A stretch of DNA of 64,000 bases from Bacteroides faecichinchillae JCM 17102 (GTDB lineage Bacteria; Bacteroidota; Bacteroidia; Bacteroidales; Bacteroidaceae): NCBI RefSeq assembly GCF_000614145.1, contig NZ_BAKK01000018.1, positions 1-64,000 of the forward strand, written 5' to 3'. Below the pieces are notes generated by a model. It was given only the letters and a program-made list of their open reading frames with translations, was not told where the DNA came from and did no database searches. Made by a program: the position numbers and the translations under genes. Positions 9,124 through 18,077 of the stretch are shown piece by piece; the first letter of the stretch is position 1, and the number at the start of each line of letters is the position of its first letter.

Positions 9124-9189
9124 TAGGGTATTAATACTTGGAAAGTTGAGTATTAATAGCTGAGAAACGAACTATTAATACTCAACAGG
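9124..9189. repeat. 22-bp-period degenerate tandem array B (three units, ATTAATA core)
   Basis: Units fall at 9124-9145, 9146-9167 and 9168-9189. All three carry a perfect ATTAATA at positions 7-13, each preceded by (g/c)T, so the cores are spaced exactly 22 bp apart. The array lies in the 263-bp gap between the broken hydrolase start and the GH31 stop codon. It is the same repeat type as 6347-6434. Confidence 0.75.
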
Positions 9190-9234
9190 CTGATACATAA
9201 AGTGCCGGATCAGGGTATCTGACGCCTACTTATG

Positions 9235-11379
9235 TTAGTTGATAAACTCATAACCGGAGAGCTGGTATCTTTTTAGATCGCCTTCTTTCGTCCTTTTGAG
9301 TTTTACCTCTCCTTTATCTGCTTCCAAAGTGACGATGTTATATTCTCCTTTCTTGAAATTATAGCTGATACCGTCATCTTCAAGAAGTTGGCAACTAGCT
9401 GTAGGAGTGCCGTATACTTTGCAGTGCAGATTGAATACAGTTTGCGGGTCTACATAAGGAACGGGTTCGGACAGAGGCAATAATGTTCCCTGACGGACGT
9501 AGAGCGGCAATTGGTCGAATTCCGTATTGATTTCGTACTCCTTATTCCCTTCATATTTCTCGTTCGTATTGAAGTTATACCATGTTCCTTCGGGGAAGTA
9601 AACAGTTCTTGATTTTTTATTCTCATAGAGAGGTGCAGCCATCAGTCCATCTCCGATCATATACTGGTTGCTGATATCACGCAGACGTTTATCCTTAGGA
9701 TAATCCATCAATAAAGGACGGAAAGGAGGAATTCCTTCTTTATAATAAGCATAAAAAGCATTATAAATATAAGGTATGAGCTGCATGCGTAGATTAATCA
9801 GTGTGCATGCATAAGCCTCATATTCCTGGGCTTCCGGCAAAAACTCACCCCGCTCATTCTTTCCACGGTCGAATTGCAACCATGGTGCGTACTGCAAATA
9901 CCAGGCATTCACCATAGCTTGCGGAGAAAGAATCACCGTTTGCAAGCGGTGGAAGAAGTCTTCGGCAGAGTGTGCTTCACGTACTTCCGGGCACCATAAC
10001 AGACCGCCGAAAGCAGAGTTGCAAAGCGCTTGAATATACTCTTTATGATCATACGTATCACTGTAGAGCACCGCATTTCGTGAGGACATAAACATTCCTG
10101 AAGAACGGTAATCCTGATAAGCGCGGGTATTCATCTCACGATAAATACTGTCTATCGTATTCACATAAAGCGAGCCGAAGATTTGGTGCATCTGTTCGCC
10201 GTCAATTCCTGATGGGAACTGTGCTGCGTCAGGGAAACACCAAGTGGCTGAAGCATAAGATATGTTCGAATTATCACATTCGTCGAGTTTAAAGCCGGAG
10301 ATTCCTTCTTCTACCAGTGTGCGGTGATAATCACTGAATATCTTACGTGCTTCCGGTGTCAGAAAGTCCGGTACAAGCCCGTTCCAGACGAGGAAGTCAC
10401 CCGAATAAGGTTCCATGTCTTTCCGGATTGGAGAAGAAGGATGAACGTAGGCATGTTCCCACAGATTGACTTTATAGCCTTTCTGTTTTAACTGATCCAG
10501 CATTTCCTTGTGTTTAGGAAAACGTTCCTCACTCCAGATGTATGAGCAGGAATAGGCTGCCGTTTGCCATCCCGGTTCCAGTCCCAACACATCACATGGA
10601 ATCTGTTTTTCCCGGAAATAATCCGCGAAGCGGATGACCGAATCCTGTACGGCGTCTCCTTTCACCCGGTACTTGAATCCGAGTCCCCACATTGGAGGAA
10701 GGCATCCGCCACCGGAAAGAAGGTTGTACCGCTTTACTACATCCAGTATCTCCGGTCCCGTTATAACAAACACTTCGATACCTTTTGCACCGGGGATATC
10801 GATATATACTTTATTTCCATTACTTCTGTTCTTATATAAATCTTCTGTAGTGGTGGCAATCTTTTTTCTTCCTTCTGCGTCCTGCAGATTTTGCTGTTTT
10901 TTTTGATTGGAACCGCATAAGAAAGTGGTATACCGGGCGGTATTGACCAGAATCCCGTATCCTTTGGTAGAGACGTAGAACGTCTGTGGAGCGTGTGTAT
11001 ATCCGAGTCCGTTCAGTGGATTGTCGTTTACTATCGGGCGTTTACGCATTCCACGTTGTCCGAAAGTCTCTATTTGAAGCCCGAAGCCGTAAAGCTGCTC
11101 GTCGTCTGCCAAAGGTACTTCGACCATACATCCCCGGTCTTTCACTTGTATGCGGACTTCATCCGGACTGAAAGGAAGTTCGGCTGTGGGGAGTTGTTTC
11201 ATAGCCTCTAATGCAGGTTTCCCACCGAATAGTGCGTAAGGAGTATAAGTATCAATTTCTCCTGCTTGCAGTTTGATTACTCCCGGAGCAATCTCTTGCT
11301 GAGTCGGTAATTGTTCTGTCTGACAGGCAGTGAGGAGCCCTCCTGTAAATAGTAGAAGATAAAGTCGTAATTTTCTCAT
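9235..11379 (-). CDS. GH31 family lipoprotein alpha-glycosidase, 714 aa
   Basis: A lipoprotein signal ends at LLTAC (Cys19), so the enzyme is probably membrane-anchored in the periplasm or on the surface. Residues about 85-215 form the N-terminal beta-sandwich (EQLYGFGLQIETFG). The TIM barrel covers about 225-560. The GH31 nucleophile motif is GFKLDECD with Asp366, and the general acid is probably Asp441 in LYSDTYDHKEY. C-terminal beta-domains follow (YENKKSRTVYFPEGTWYNF, PLYVRQGTLLPL). Family members cleave alpha-glucosides, alpha-xylosides or alpha-galactosides; the substrate cannot be read from sequence alone. It stands alone, with no SusC/D partner nearby. Confidence 0.85.
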   Translation of the reverse strand: MRKLRLYLLLFTGGLLTACQTEQLPTQQEIAPGVIKLQAGEIDTYTPYALFGGKPALEAMKQLPTAELPFSPDEVRIQVKDRGCMVEVPLADDEQLYGFGLQIETFGQRGMRKRPIVNDNPLNGLGYTHAPQTFYVSTKGYGILVNTARYTTFLCGSNQKKQQNLQDAEGRKKIATTTEDLYKNRSNGNKVYIDIPGAKGIEVFVITGPEILDVVKRYNLLSGGGCLPPMWGLGFKYRVKGDAVQDSVIRFADYFREKQIPCDVLGLEPGWQTAAYSCSYIWSEERFPKHKEMLDQLKQKGYKVNLWEHAYVHPSSPIRKDMEPYSGDFLVWNGLVPDFLTPEARKIFSDYHRTLVEEGISGFKLDECDNSNISYASATWCFPDAAQFPSGIDGEQMHQIFGSLYVNTIDSIYREMNTRAYQDYRSSGMFMSSRNAVLYSDTYDHKEYIQALCNSAFGGLLWCPEVREAHSAEDFFHRLQTVILSPQAMVNAWYLQYAPWLQFDRGKNERGEFLPEAQEYEAYACTLINLRMQLIPYIYNAFYAYYKEGIPPFRPLLMDYPKDKRLRDISNQYMIGDGLMAAPLYENKKSRTVYFPEGTWYNFNTNEKYEGNKEYEINTEFDQLPLYVRQGTLLPLSEPVPYVDPQTVFNLHCKVYGTPTASCQLLEDDGISYNFKKGEYNIVTLEADKGEVKLKRTKEGDLKRYQLSGYEFIN

Positions 11380-11692
11380 TGCAATTTGTTTATGATGTTA
11401 TACTTATATAAGACTTTTGAGTTCTAATTTTCCACTAAAAGTAATACATTTATTTTTAGGAAGAATCATATCGCTTCTTTTTATTTCTTTGCAGAAGCCC
11501 TTTTTTTATGGTTGCATTAAGTAACTGTTTGGGTAGGAAATCTTTTGGTCATTTCTATAATTTGTTTTTCGGAGGAATTTAGCGACGAAGAAAGGTTGGT
11601 AGTAGTGATTTGAGTTGTTACTGCTTTACAAGCGATTACTAAAAAAGTGTATAAAATGGGGTGTTCTTGTTCCAATAAAGAGAAACTTTTAA

Positions 11693-11700
11693 TAATTTTG
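11693..11700 (+). promoter_or_regulatory. -7 promoter element (TAATTTTG) of the monooxygenase-like gene
   Basis: TAATTTTG matches TAnnTTTG, with a TTG at 11667-11669 as the upstream box. It lies 21 bp before the ATG at 11722 and supports that start over the in-frame ATG at 11647, which lies upstream of the promoter. The rest of the 342-bp gap (11380-11721) shows no gene. Confidence 0.55.
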
Positions 11701-11721
11701 TTGGAACTAATAACAATAGAT

Positions 11722-12123
11722 ATGAAAAACTTATTTCTAGGTATAGCCTGTGTCCTGCTGGCAGGTTGTGTAAACTCTTCTAAGCAGGAAACTGTTACCT
11801 CTTGTTGTAATGATAAAAGTTCGATGGAAGTTGTACTGAATTTGCATCGGAAAGTAAAGCCCGAATATGTATCTGCTTATAAGGAGGCCTTTGCCAAATG
11901 CAAGGCCAATACTATTCAGGAAGTCGGTTGCGTGGATTATGGTGTATACCAATCTCCGGAAGATAGTACTGAATTTCTGATCTGTGAAGTCTGGGAAAAT
12001 GAGAACGCACTCGCAAAGCATGGGGAGACTGCTCATTTGAAACAGCTTTTGGAAGAGACTAAAGATATGTTTGACGGTGCATCTAATAAAAAGATTTATG
12101 TATGTGCTGAGGCGCAAAAATAA
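11722..12123 (+). CDS. Lipoprotein with antibiotic-biosynthesis-monooxygenase (ABM) fold
   Basis: Starting at 11722 gives a lipoprotein signal (MKNLFLGIACVLLAGC, Cys16) and a mature part of about 115 residues. The mature part has the ABM/quinol-monooxygenase ferredoxin-like pattern: VVLNLHRKVKPEYVSAYKEA, then GCVDYGVYQSPEDSTEFL, then EVWENENALAKHGETAHLKQ. Such small dimeric proteins include quinone monooxygenases and heme-degrading enzymes. The substrate here is unknown. The lipid anchor suggests an envelope location. It is a single gene with its own promoter. Confidence 0.8.
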   Translation: MKNLFLGIACVLLAGCVNSSKQETVTSCCNDKSSMEVVLNLHRKVKPEYVSAYKEAFAKCKANTIQEVGCVDYGVYQSPEDSTEFLICEVWENENALAKHGETAHLKQLLEETKDMFDGASNKKIYVCAEAQK

Positions 12124-12200
12124 ATTTTTGAAAGATAGAGGGAGAGACGTATTTATGAACTACTTGGATTCAGCCTTAGAAAAATTTGTTTAAAGCGCTC

Positions 12201-12310
12201 AAAAGGCTTGTTCTATATGGCTGAACACATTGTTTCATACCGTTGAACACTCTGTTTCATATAGGTAAACACTTTGTTTTATGCGGTTGAACACTTTGTT
12301 TCAACCGATT
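12201..12310. repeat. 22-bp-period degenerate tandem array C (five units, TGTTTCAT core)
   Basis: Units fall at 12201-12222 (diverged), 12223-12244, 12245-12266, 12267-12288 and 12289-12310, all exactly 22 bp. Most share GAACACTnTGTTTCAT followed by a variable GGTT-type end. The last unit runs into a hairpin, TTTGTTTCAA-CCGA-TTGAAACAAA (12295-12318), with a 10-bp perfect stem. The period equals that of arrays A and B but the core sequence differs. The array sits between convergent genes, so it is not in a promoter region. Confidence 0.75.
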
Positions 12311-12365
12311 GAAACAAACAGAAACATATAGTGACTGACCCTTACATTCGGTGATAGGTGATAGA

Positions 12366-12400
12366 GAAGGTGATAGGTTGAAAATCAACCTATCACCTTC
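12366..12400. terminator. Perfect 16-bp inverted repeat between convergent genes
   Basis: Arms GAAGGTGATAGGTTGA and its exact complement are separated by only AAA. No long U-tract follows on either side, so it may be a bidirectional terminator-like hairpin or a small repeat element. It lies between the stops of the ABM lipoprotein and the transglutaminase-fold gene. Confidence 0.5.
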
Positions 12401-12530
12401 TGTAATGCCTATGAATAGAGGGATATAGCACACTTGGTGATAGTTGATAGAGAAAAAGCGTTTTTTTGTTATAGAGAGGATACATGCTGAATTTAGTGTT
12501 GCTTACACCTCCCCTATGAACACTACTTAT

Positions 12531-13748
12531 TTACACTGTTTTGAAATGAACATTGTAGATATCCATTTGTGTTTCTATATTTTCCACCCGTCGTATTGGA
12601 ATCAGTTGAATCGTATATTCCGTCATTAGTTTCATATTTTTCAGACTTATATGTGTCTTGGTGGCTTTTACGTTCTTTGTCTGTATAAGCACTTTGCCAT
12701 TTTTTTCGTATAATTTAATTCTATAGTCGGTAGCTCCTTTTATTTCTTTCCATTCCAGCGTGGCTTTCGAACTACCTATATCCGATACGACTGGATCTGT
12801 GGGCAACTGTATCGGTTTGCTCTCGATGTGGTGGGTTGCCATAACTTTTGTCCCAGCGTTACACCAATACCAATAAAGGAAGTTTTGTAAAATAGCAGTA
12901 TTGAAGGTCTGCCCCGGTCCCGGTTCTATCGGATGATAGACATCCTCTGACATGACGATACCATCACCCCGACAATATCCGAAGTAGTCGCCCTCCGGAT
13001 GATCCAGCTTCATGTTTGCATCCACCGGGATCCAACCGTATTTTTCCAGATAGAAGTCGGCCCATACATGAAAAGTACCATTCGGCCTTACGGTAACGAT
13101 GTGACGGGCAGGGATCTGTTTAGCTCTCAACAAGTTTACAAAAATAGAGGCCAGATTGCCGCAATCTCCTCCTCCTGCCGATAAGATAGCTGCTATTTTG
13201 TGAATGCCCGTATTCGGATTTAGATATTTATAATTGGCCCCCACATGTTCGTAGCACAGTCGGGCATAATCTATTATATTTCCTTTCGACTCGTTCCATA
13301 AGTTATCTGATATTTCTTTGATGCGGGGATTGCTGGTGTCGATATATTCCCCCTTGTTGGTAGTGTATCGCTTATAAATTTCCGATTGTGTATTATATGG
13401 ATATATTTTTTTGAACTGCTTCATATCGATATACATGGGGTATAAGGTTATGTTGAAGTTTTCAGTGAGAGAGTAGCTATCGCCTTTTGAAGGCAGACCT
13501 GATGTTTTCAGGTCTCTGAGGTATTGGTTATTAGAATTTTCTACATCGAGCACTTCACCTGAAGAATATTTAAAGTTGGTAATCTCCTGATAATTGTTGC
13601 TCTGTGGAACAGGTAGGATAATTGTCATTTTTGTAAGTTCACAATTCTGATTCTTTAAAGTCAGCGAATTGGTAATTTCGTAACTTTGTTGAGCGTTCAA
13701 GGTTATGGCGGTAATCATTAATACGTAAACAAATAGAATTCGTCTCAT
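12531..13748 (-). CDS. Exported transglutaminase-fold protein with C-terminal FN3 domain, 405 aa
   Basis: A signal peptide ends at ITLNAQ. The transglutaminase-like core spans about residues 140-260 with an intact triad: Cys196 in AGGGDCGNLA, His227 in TFHVWADFY and Asp243 in WIPVDANM. Such proteins act as cysteine proteases or transamidases and are common secreted Bacteroidetes proteins. Residues about 315-405 form a fibronectin type III-like domain (VVSDIGSSKATLEWKEIKGA, then YTIQLIPI). The substrate is unknown. The promoter at 13792-13822 is an unusually good match. Confidence 0.85.
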   Translation of the reverse strand: MRRILFVYVLMITAITLNAQQSYEITNSLTLKNQNCELTKMTIILPVPQSNNYQEITNFKYSSGEVLDVENSNNQYLRDLKTSGLPSKGDSYSLTENFNITLYPMYIDMKQFKKIYPYNTQSEIYKRYTTNKGEYIDTSNPRIKEISDNLWNESKGNIIDYARLCYEHVGANYKYLNPNTGIHKIAAILSAGGGDCGNLASIFVNLLRAKQIPARHIVTVRPNGTFHVWADFYLEKYGWIPVDANMKLDHPEGDYFGYCRGDGIVMSEDVYHPIEPGPGQTFNTAILQNFLYWYWCNAGTKVMATHHIESKPIQLPTDPVVSDIGSSKATLEWKEIKGATDYRIKLYEKNGKVLIQTKNVKATKTHISLKNMKLMTEYTIQLIPIRRVENIETQMDIYNVHFKTV

Positions 13749-13791
13749 AATAGTATCTATGCTTTAAGTATACTGTTAATATTCTTCTTCA

Positions 13792-13822
13792 CAAAAGTAA
13801 TGTATTCTATTTCAATATCAAA
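13792..13822 (-). promoter_or_regulatory. Consensus Bacteroides promoter of the transglutaminase-fold gene
   Basis: On the minus strand TTTG (13819-13822), a 19-bp spacer and TACTTTTG (13792-13799) reproduce the TTTG-N19-TAnnTTTG consensus exactly. The -7 box lies 43 bp upstream of the ATG at 13748. Confidence 0.75.
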
Positions 13823-13942
13823 TTGGGTGTTCTATTTTTTATAATGATTGGATTACTGCTCTTTTATTAGCTTTTATAAAATCGGCTTTTATGTATCAAA
13901 TCAGCATAGAGCAGTCTTGAAGGCTAATTATTGCTTTTTTTC

Positions 13943-13973
13943 TTGTTCATTAAATCTGATGTCATTATCTTTG
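13943..13973 (+). promoter_or_regulatory. Promoter of the esterase gene
   Basis: TATCTTTG (13966-13973) is an exact -7 match with a TTG (13943-13945) about 20 bp upstream. It implies a leader of about 85 nt before the ATG at 14066. Together with the divergent promoter at 13792-13822 it accounts for the 317-bp gap. Confidence 0.55.
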
Positions 13974-14065
13974 GAAAATTATAAAGTTTGCAGTACCATT
14001 CTGCGGAACAGAGACATATGGATGCACAAAATGCTAATTTAAAAATAAAACACTAAAATATTAAA

Positions 14066-14884
14066 ATGAACAGAATGATGAAAAAGAATTGTTTTTTATT
14101 ATTTTTCCTACTTTGTGCTTGTATGATCCAGGCACAAGATACATATCGGACAGATAAGGATATCTCATATATTCCAAGCTCCGAGACAGATGCTTATCGT
14201 CGTGAACGTTGCAAACTGGATATTTATTATCCGGAGAATAAGAAAGACTTTTCCACTGTTATATGGTTTCATGGAGGTGGTCTTGAAGGAGGAGGTAAAT
14301 ATATTCCTAAAGAACTGAAAGAACAGGGATTTGCAGTGATAGCTGTTAATTACCGATTGAGTCCGAAAGCTAAGAATCCTTCTTATATAGAAGATGCTGC
14401 CGCATCTGTAGCTTGGGCTTTTAAAAATATAGAGAAGTATGGTGGACGCAAAGATCGTATTTTTGTTTCCGGTCATTCGGCGGGAGGTTATCTTTCATTG
14501 ATATTGGCTATGGATAAAAAGTATATGGCTGCTTATGGAGCAGATGCGGATAGCGTAGCTGCCTATCTTCCGGTGAGTGGACAAACTGTTACTCATTTTA
14601 CCATACGTAAAGAACGCGGACTACCGGAAGGGATTCCAATTATCGACGAATATGCACCGGTGAATAAAGCGCGTAAAAATACAGCCCCGGTTGTTATGAT
14701 AACTGGTGATAAGAACCTTGAGATGGCAGATAGATATGAAGAAAATGCACTTCTGGCATCCGTATTGAAGAACATTGGCAATAAGAGAGTGAAGCTATAC
14801 GAGATGCAGGGATTTGACCACGGACAGGTTGCCGGTCCTGCTTGTTACTTGATTGTCGATTATGTGAAGAGGTTTGGAAAATAG
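14066..14884 (+). CDS. Exported alpha/beta-hydrolase esterase (BD-FAE-like), 272 aa
   Basis: A signal peptide ends at CMIQAQ. The oxyanion-hole motif HGGG is at 69-72 and the nucleophile elbow GHSAGG has Ser138. The catalytic His is probably His252 in GFDHGQ, and the acid lies in the MITGDKNLEM region. This arrangement matches carbohydrate-esterase and feruloyl-esterase-like enzymes of the esterase/lipase HGGG class. The neighbouring GH32 gene is 151 bp downstream on the same strand, so the two may be expressed together, but the substrate link is an inference. Confidence 0.85.
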   Translation: MNRMMKKNCFLLFFLLCACMIQAQDTYRTDKDISYIPSSETDAYRRERCKLDIYYPENKKDFSTVIWFHGGGLEGGGKYIPKELKEQGFAVIAVNYRLSPKAKNPSYIEDAAASVAWAFKNIEKYGGRKDRIFVSGHSAGGYLSLILAMDKKYMAAYGADADSVAAYLPVSGQTVTHFTIRKERGLPEGIPIIDEYAPVNKARKNTAPVVMITGDKNLEMADRYEENALLASVLKNIGNKRVKLYEMQGFDHGQVAGPACYLIVDYVKRFGK

Positions 14885-15035
14885 GTATGCATGAGGAAAA
14901 AAGCTGGTCATGCAATGATAATTTCTGCGCAATGTAATTGTTTTTATAGTATTTGAATCATTTATTATAGTGTAAACAGGACGTATTTCCTACATTTACC
15001 TCCAAATTCATGAACTAATAAATAATTGCATTGCT

Positions 15036-16682
15036 ATGAAGACATTGAGCAAAATTGTATTCACGCTTTTTATTCTTTTGTTCTCTCCTTTGGTTATGAT
15101 GGCTGGAGAAGTTACTTTTAAAATAACGAAGAAATATTTGAATTTCCCTATTTCTCATAAGGTAGACAGGGCAAAGATGACGTTTCAAGTAAATGGGAAA
15201 CCGGATTTGTCTGTTGTTATACGTTTGGCACCGGATGAAGCTGAATATTGGGTATTTAAAGATGTATCAGCTTATAAAGGCAAAACGATTAAAATAAACT
15301 ATGAAGGCGATGAAAAAGGACTGAGTAAGATATACCAGTCGGACGAGTTTGTAGGACAGGATAATATATATAAGGAAAAGAACCGTCCACAATTTCACTT
15401 TACTACTCGTAGAGGATGGATCAATGATCCTAATGGATTGGTTTATCACGATGGTGAATACCACTTGTTCTATCAGCACAATCCTTATGAAAGAGATTGG
15501 GAGAACATGCATTGGGGACATGCAGTGAGCAAAGATCTGATACATTGGACAGAATTGGCTGATGCATTATATCCCGATCATCTGGGAACCATGTTTTCCG
15601 GATCAGCAGTTATTGACTATGATAACACTGCTGGATTTAATAAAGGAAAGACTCCTGCCATGGTAGCTGCTTTTACTGCCGCCAGTTCAGAAAAGCAAGT
15701 ACAGGGAATCGCTTATAGTCTCGACAATGGACGTACATTCACTAAATATGATAAGAATCCGGTCATAGACTCAAAAGCAAAGTGGAACTCTCAGGATACA
15801 CGAGATCCTAAGGTTTTCTGGTATGCACCCGGAAAGCATTGGGTATTGGTATTGAACGAACGTGACGGACATTCTATCTATACATCTGCCAATCTTAAAG
15901 ATTGGAAATACGAAAGCCATGTTTCCGGTTTTTGGGAATGTCCCGAGCTATTCGAACTTCCGGTCGATGGTGACAAGAATCATACAAAATGGGTGATGTA
16001 CGGAGCTTCCGGTACTTATATGTTGGGTTCCTTCGACGGTAAAGTATTTACTCCTGAAGCTGGAAAGTATTGTTATACTACAGGAAGTATCTATGCCGCG
16101 CAAACAATTACCAATATCCCTGCCAGTGACGGTAGGCGTATTCAGATAGGCTGGGGAAGAATTTCTCATCCGGGGATGCCGTTCAACGGAATGATGATGT
16201 TACCAACCGAACTGACTTTGCGTACAACGAAAGAGGGTATCCGTTTGGTCAGTGTTCCCGTAAGAGAGGTTGAATCTTTATGTAAGCCTGTACGTTCATG
16301 GACTTCGTTGTCTTCGGATGAGGCTAACCGTAACTTAAAAGAATTCTATGACGCAGATCGTCTTCGTATTAAAACTACTATCAAACTATCTCATGCTACA
16401 GATGCAGGTTTTAACCTATTCGGACAGCGTATGATCGGTTATGATATGAATTCAAATACATTGAACGGCCGCTTCTATTCACCCCAAGATCCGACCAGCA
16501 TGGAGCTTACTGCTGATATTTACATTGACCGTACTTCAATTGAAGTCTTTATTGATGGTGGCTTGTATTCTTACTCTATGGAACGCCGTCCGGACATGAA
16601 TAATAAAGAAGGGTTACATTTTTGGGGAAATAGAATCGAAGTCAAAGATCTGGAAGTCTTTTCAGTAGATTCCATCTGGTAA
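15036..16682 (+). CDS. GH32 fructan hydrolase (levanase/inulinase type), 548 aa
   Basis: A signal peptide (to about residue 23) is followed by a beta-rich N-terminal domain of the DUF4980 type (residues about 25-115). The five-bladed GH32 propeller starts at 118. All three catalytic signatures are present: nucleophile Asp131 in WINDPNG, transition-state stabiliser Asp257 in RDP and acid/base Glu301 in ECPELF. The C-terminal sandwich includes DRTSIEVFIDGG. GH32 enzymes release fructose from inulin, levan or sucrose. There is no fructose PUL (SusC/D, fructokinase, HTCS) beside it. The endo or exo mode cannot be assigned. Confidence 0.92.
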   Translation: MKTLSKIVFTLFILLFSPLVMMAGEVTFKITKKYLNFPISHKVDRAKMTFQVNGKPDLSVVIRLAPDEAEYWVFKDVSAYKGKTIKINYEGDEKGLSKIYQSDEFVGQDNIYKEKNRPQFHFTTRRGWINDPNGLVYHDGEYHLFYQHNPYERDWENMHWGHAVSKDLIHWTELADALYPDHLGTMFSGSAVIDYDNTAGFNKGKTPAMVAAFTAASSEKQVQGIAYSLDNGRTFTKYDKNPVIDSKAKWNSQDTRDPKVFWYAPGKHWVLVLNERDGHSIYTSANLKDWKYESHVSGFWECPELFELPVDGDKNHTKWVMYGASGTYMLGSFDGKVFTPEAGKYCYTTGSIYAAQTITNIPASDGRRIQIGWGRISHPGMPFNGMMMLPTELTLRTTKEGIRLVSVPVREVESLCKPVRSWTSLSSDEANRNLKEFYDADRLRIKTTIKLSHATDAGFNLFGQRMIGYDMNSNTLNGRFYSPQDPTSMELTADIYIDRTSIEVFIDGGLYSYSMERRPDMNNKEGLHFWGNRIEVKDLEVFSVDSIW

Positions 16683-16728
16683 ATAATAATCTCTGTCGTG
16701 CAGAGGATAAGCCATAAGTAATTAATCG

Positions 16729-16774
16729 CTTCCGGGCAATCAGTATTTTGATATTGATTGCCCGGAAGTTTTTT
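16729..16774 (+). terminator. Rho-independent terminator after the GH32 gene
   Basis: The inverted repeat CTTCCGGGCAATCA...TGATTGCCCGGAAG has a 14-bp GC-rich stem, a short loop and a TTTTTT tract directly downstream, 47 bp after the stop codon. Confidence 0.9.
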
Positions 16775-16920
16775 AATGAGAACTGGTACCTATGTAATTC
16801 CCGGTGAATCTCATAACTTTATTTATGTAGGAAAGTATACTGGTGTATACGGGCTTTCGTAATACAGACATGGTATGAAATTACCATAACTGTGGTATTT
16901 ACTAACAACAAAATCAGCGT

Positions 16921-16928
16921 TATCTTTG
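16921..16928 (+). promoter_or_regulatory. -7 promoter element (TATCTTTG) of cysK
   Basis: This is an exact TAnnTTTG match 37 bp upstream of the cysK ATG. TTTA at 16898-16901 is spaced 19 bp upstream as the -33 box. An imperfect palindrome (TTACCATAACTGTGGTAT, about 16881-16898) abuts the -33 box and could be a regulatory site. Confidence 0.6.
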
Positions 16929-16965
16929 TAATATATTAAAATAAAAAGATTTAAAACAGAAATAT

Positions 16966-17943
16966 ATGGAAAAGATAGCAAAGAGATTGACGGATTTGAT
17001 AGGTAATACCCCATTATTGGAACTTGGGAAATATAATAAAAGTAAAGGGTTGAAAGCCCGTCTGGTAGCAAAGCTTGAATATTTCAATCCTGCGGGAAGT
17101 GTGAAAGACCGTATAGCATTGGCAATGATAGCAGACGCCGAAGGAAAAGGTGTTTTGTATCCGGGGGCTACCATAATAGAGCCGACGAGTGGAAATACCG
17201 GAGTAGGATTAGCCTTTGTTGCTGCTTCAAAAGGATATAAGTTGATTTTGACAATGCCGGATACGATGAGCGTCGAACGCAGGAATTTGTTGAAAGCATT
17301 GGGAGCTGAGCTGGTATTGACTCCCGGTGCTGATGGAATGAAAGGAGCAATTGCTAAGGCAGAAGAATTGAAAGCCGTTACTCCCGGCGCTGTTATCTTA
17401 CAACAATTTGAGAATCCTGCAAATCCAAATGTACATCTGCGAACTACCGGATTGGAAATATGGCGAGATACCGAAGGAAAAGTAGATATTTTCGTGGCAG
17501 GTGTTGGTACTGGCGGAACAGTAAGTGGCGTGGGTGAAGCATTGAAGATGCGTGATCCTAGTGTGAAGATTGTTGCCGTAGAACCAACAGATTCTCCTGT
17601 TTTGTCAGGTGGAAAACCCGGTCCACACAAGATACAGGGAATAGGAGCAGGCTTTGTTCCTAAAACTTACAATCCTGCCGTAGTGGATGAGATTATTCAA
17701 GTACAGAACGATGATGCCATTCGTACCAGCCGTCAATTAGCGAAAGAAGAAGGACTTCTGGTAGGTATTTCTTCAGGAGCTGCCGTATATGCGGCTACAG
17801 AGTTGGCAAAACGACCGGAAAATGAAGGTAAAATGATTGTGGTATTGTTACCCGATACAGGTGAACGATATTTATCTACTATTTTATACGCTTTTGAAGA
17901 ATATCCTCTCGGTGATGGAGAAAAGGTAAAATCGAATCATTGA
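16966..17943 (+). CDS. cysK: Cysteine synthase A (O-acetylserine sulfhydrylase), 325 aa
   Basis: This is a PLP-dependent enzyme that makes L-cysteine from O-acetylserine and sulfide. The PLP lysine is Lys47 in [11 protein letters not shown]. The substrate loop is [12 protein letters not shown], and the phosphate-binding glycine loop is [14 protein letters not shown]-terminal GISSGAA and [12 protein letters not shown] match the family closely. Length is typical for CysK. It stands alone between its own promoter and a strong hairpin. Confidence 0.95.
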   Translation: MEKIAKRLTDLIGNTPLLELGKYNKSKGLKARLVAKLEYFNPAGSVKDRIALAMIADAEGKGVLYPGATIIEPTSGNTGVGLAFVAASKGYKLILTMPDTMSVERRNLLKALGAELVLTPGADGMKGAIAKAEELKAVTPGAVILQQFENPANPNVHLRTTGLEIWRDTEGKVDIFVAGVGTGGTVSGVGEALKMRDPSVKIVAVEPTDSPVLSGGKPGPHKIQGIGAGFVPKTYNPAVVDEIIQVQNDDAIRTSRQLAKEEGLLVGISSGAAVYAATELAKRPENEGKMIVVLLPDTGERYLSTILYAFEEYPLGDGEKVKSNH

Positions 17944-18007
17944 AAAAAAAGGTTTTTTCAATATATTCTATCTCTAGTGTTTTGTATGGTTAGTTATATC
18001 AGAAATC

Positions 18008-18050
18008 GCTATAGAAACTCTTTAAAGAGTGACTATAGCGGTTTTTATTT
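18008..18050. terminator. Terminator hairpin after cysK
   Basis: CGCTATAG...CTATAGCG with an inner ACTCTTTAAAGAGT repeat forms a long stem. A T-rich run (GTTTTTATTTT) follows on the plus strand. It lies between cysK and the convergent flavin-type gene and may act in both directions. Confidence 0.8.
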
Positions 18051-18077
18051 TAATAGAACACAGAATACTTTTGTGGG

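Noticed and set aside
16920-17630. 236-codon open frame antisense to cysK
   Set aside because: It is a mirror of a strongly conserved gene, low in charged residues and Pro/Ser/Ala-rich, as typical of shadow frames.
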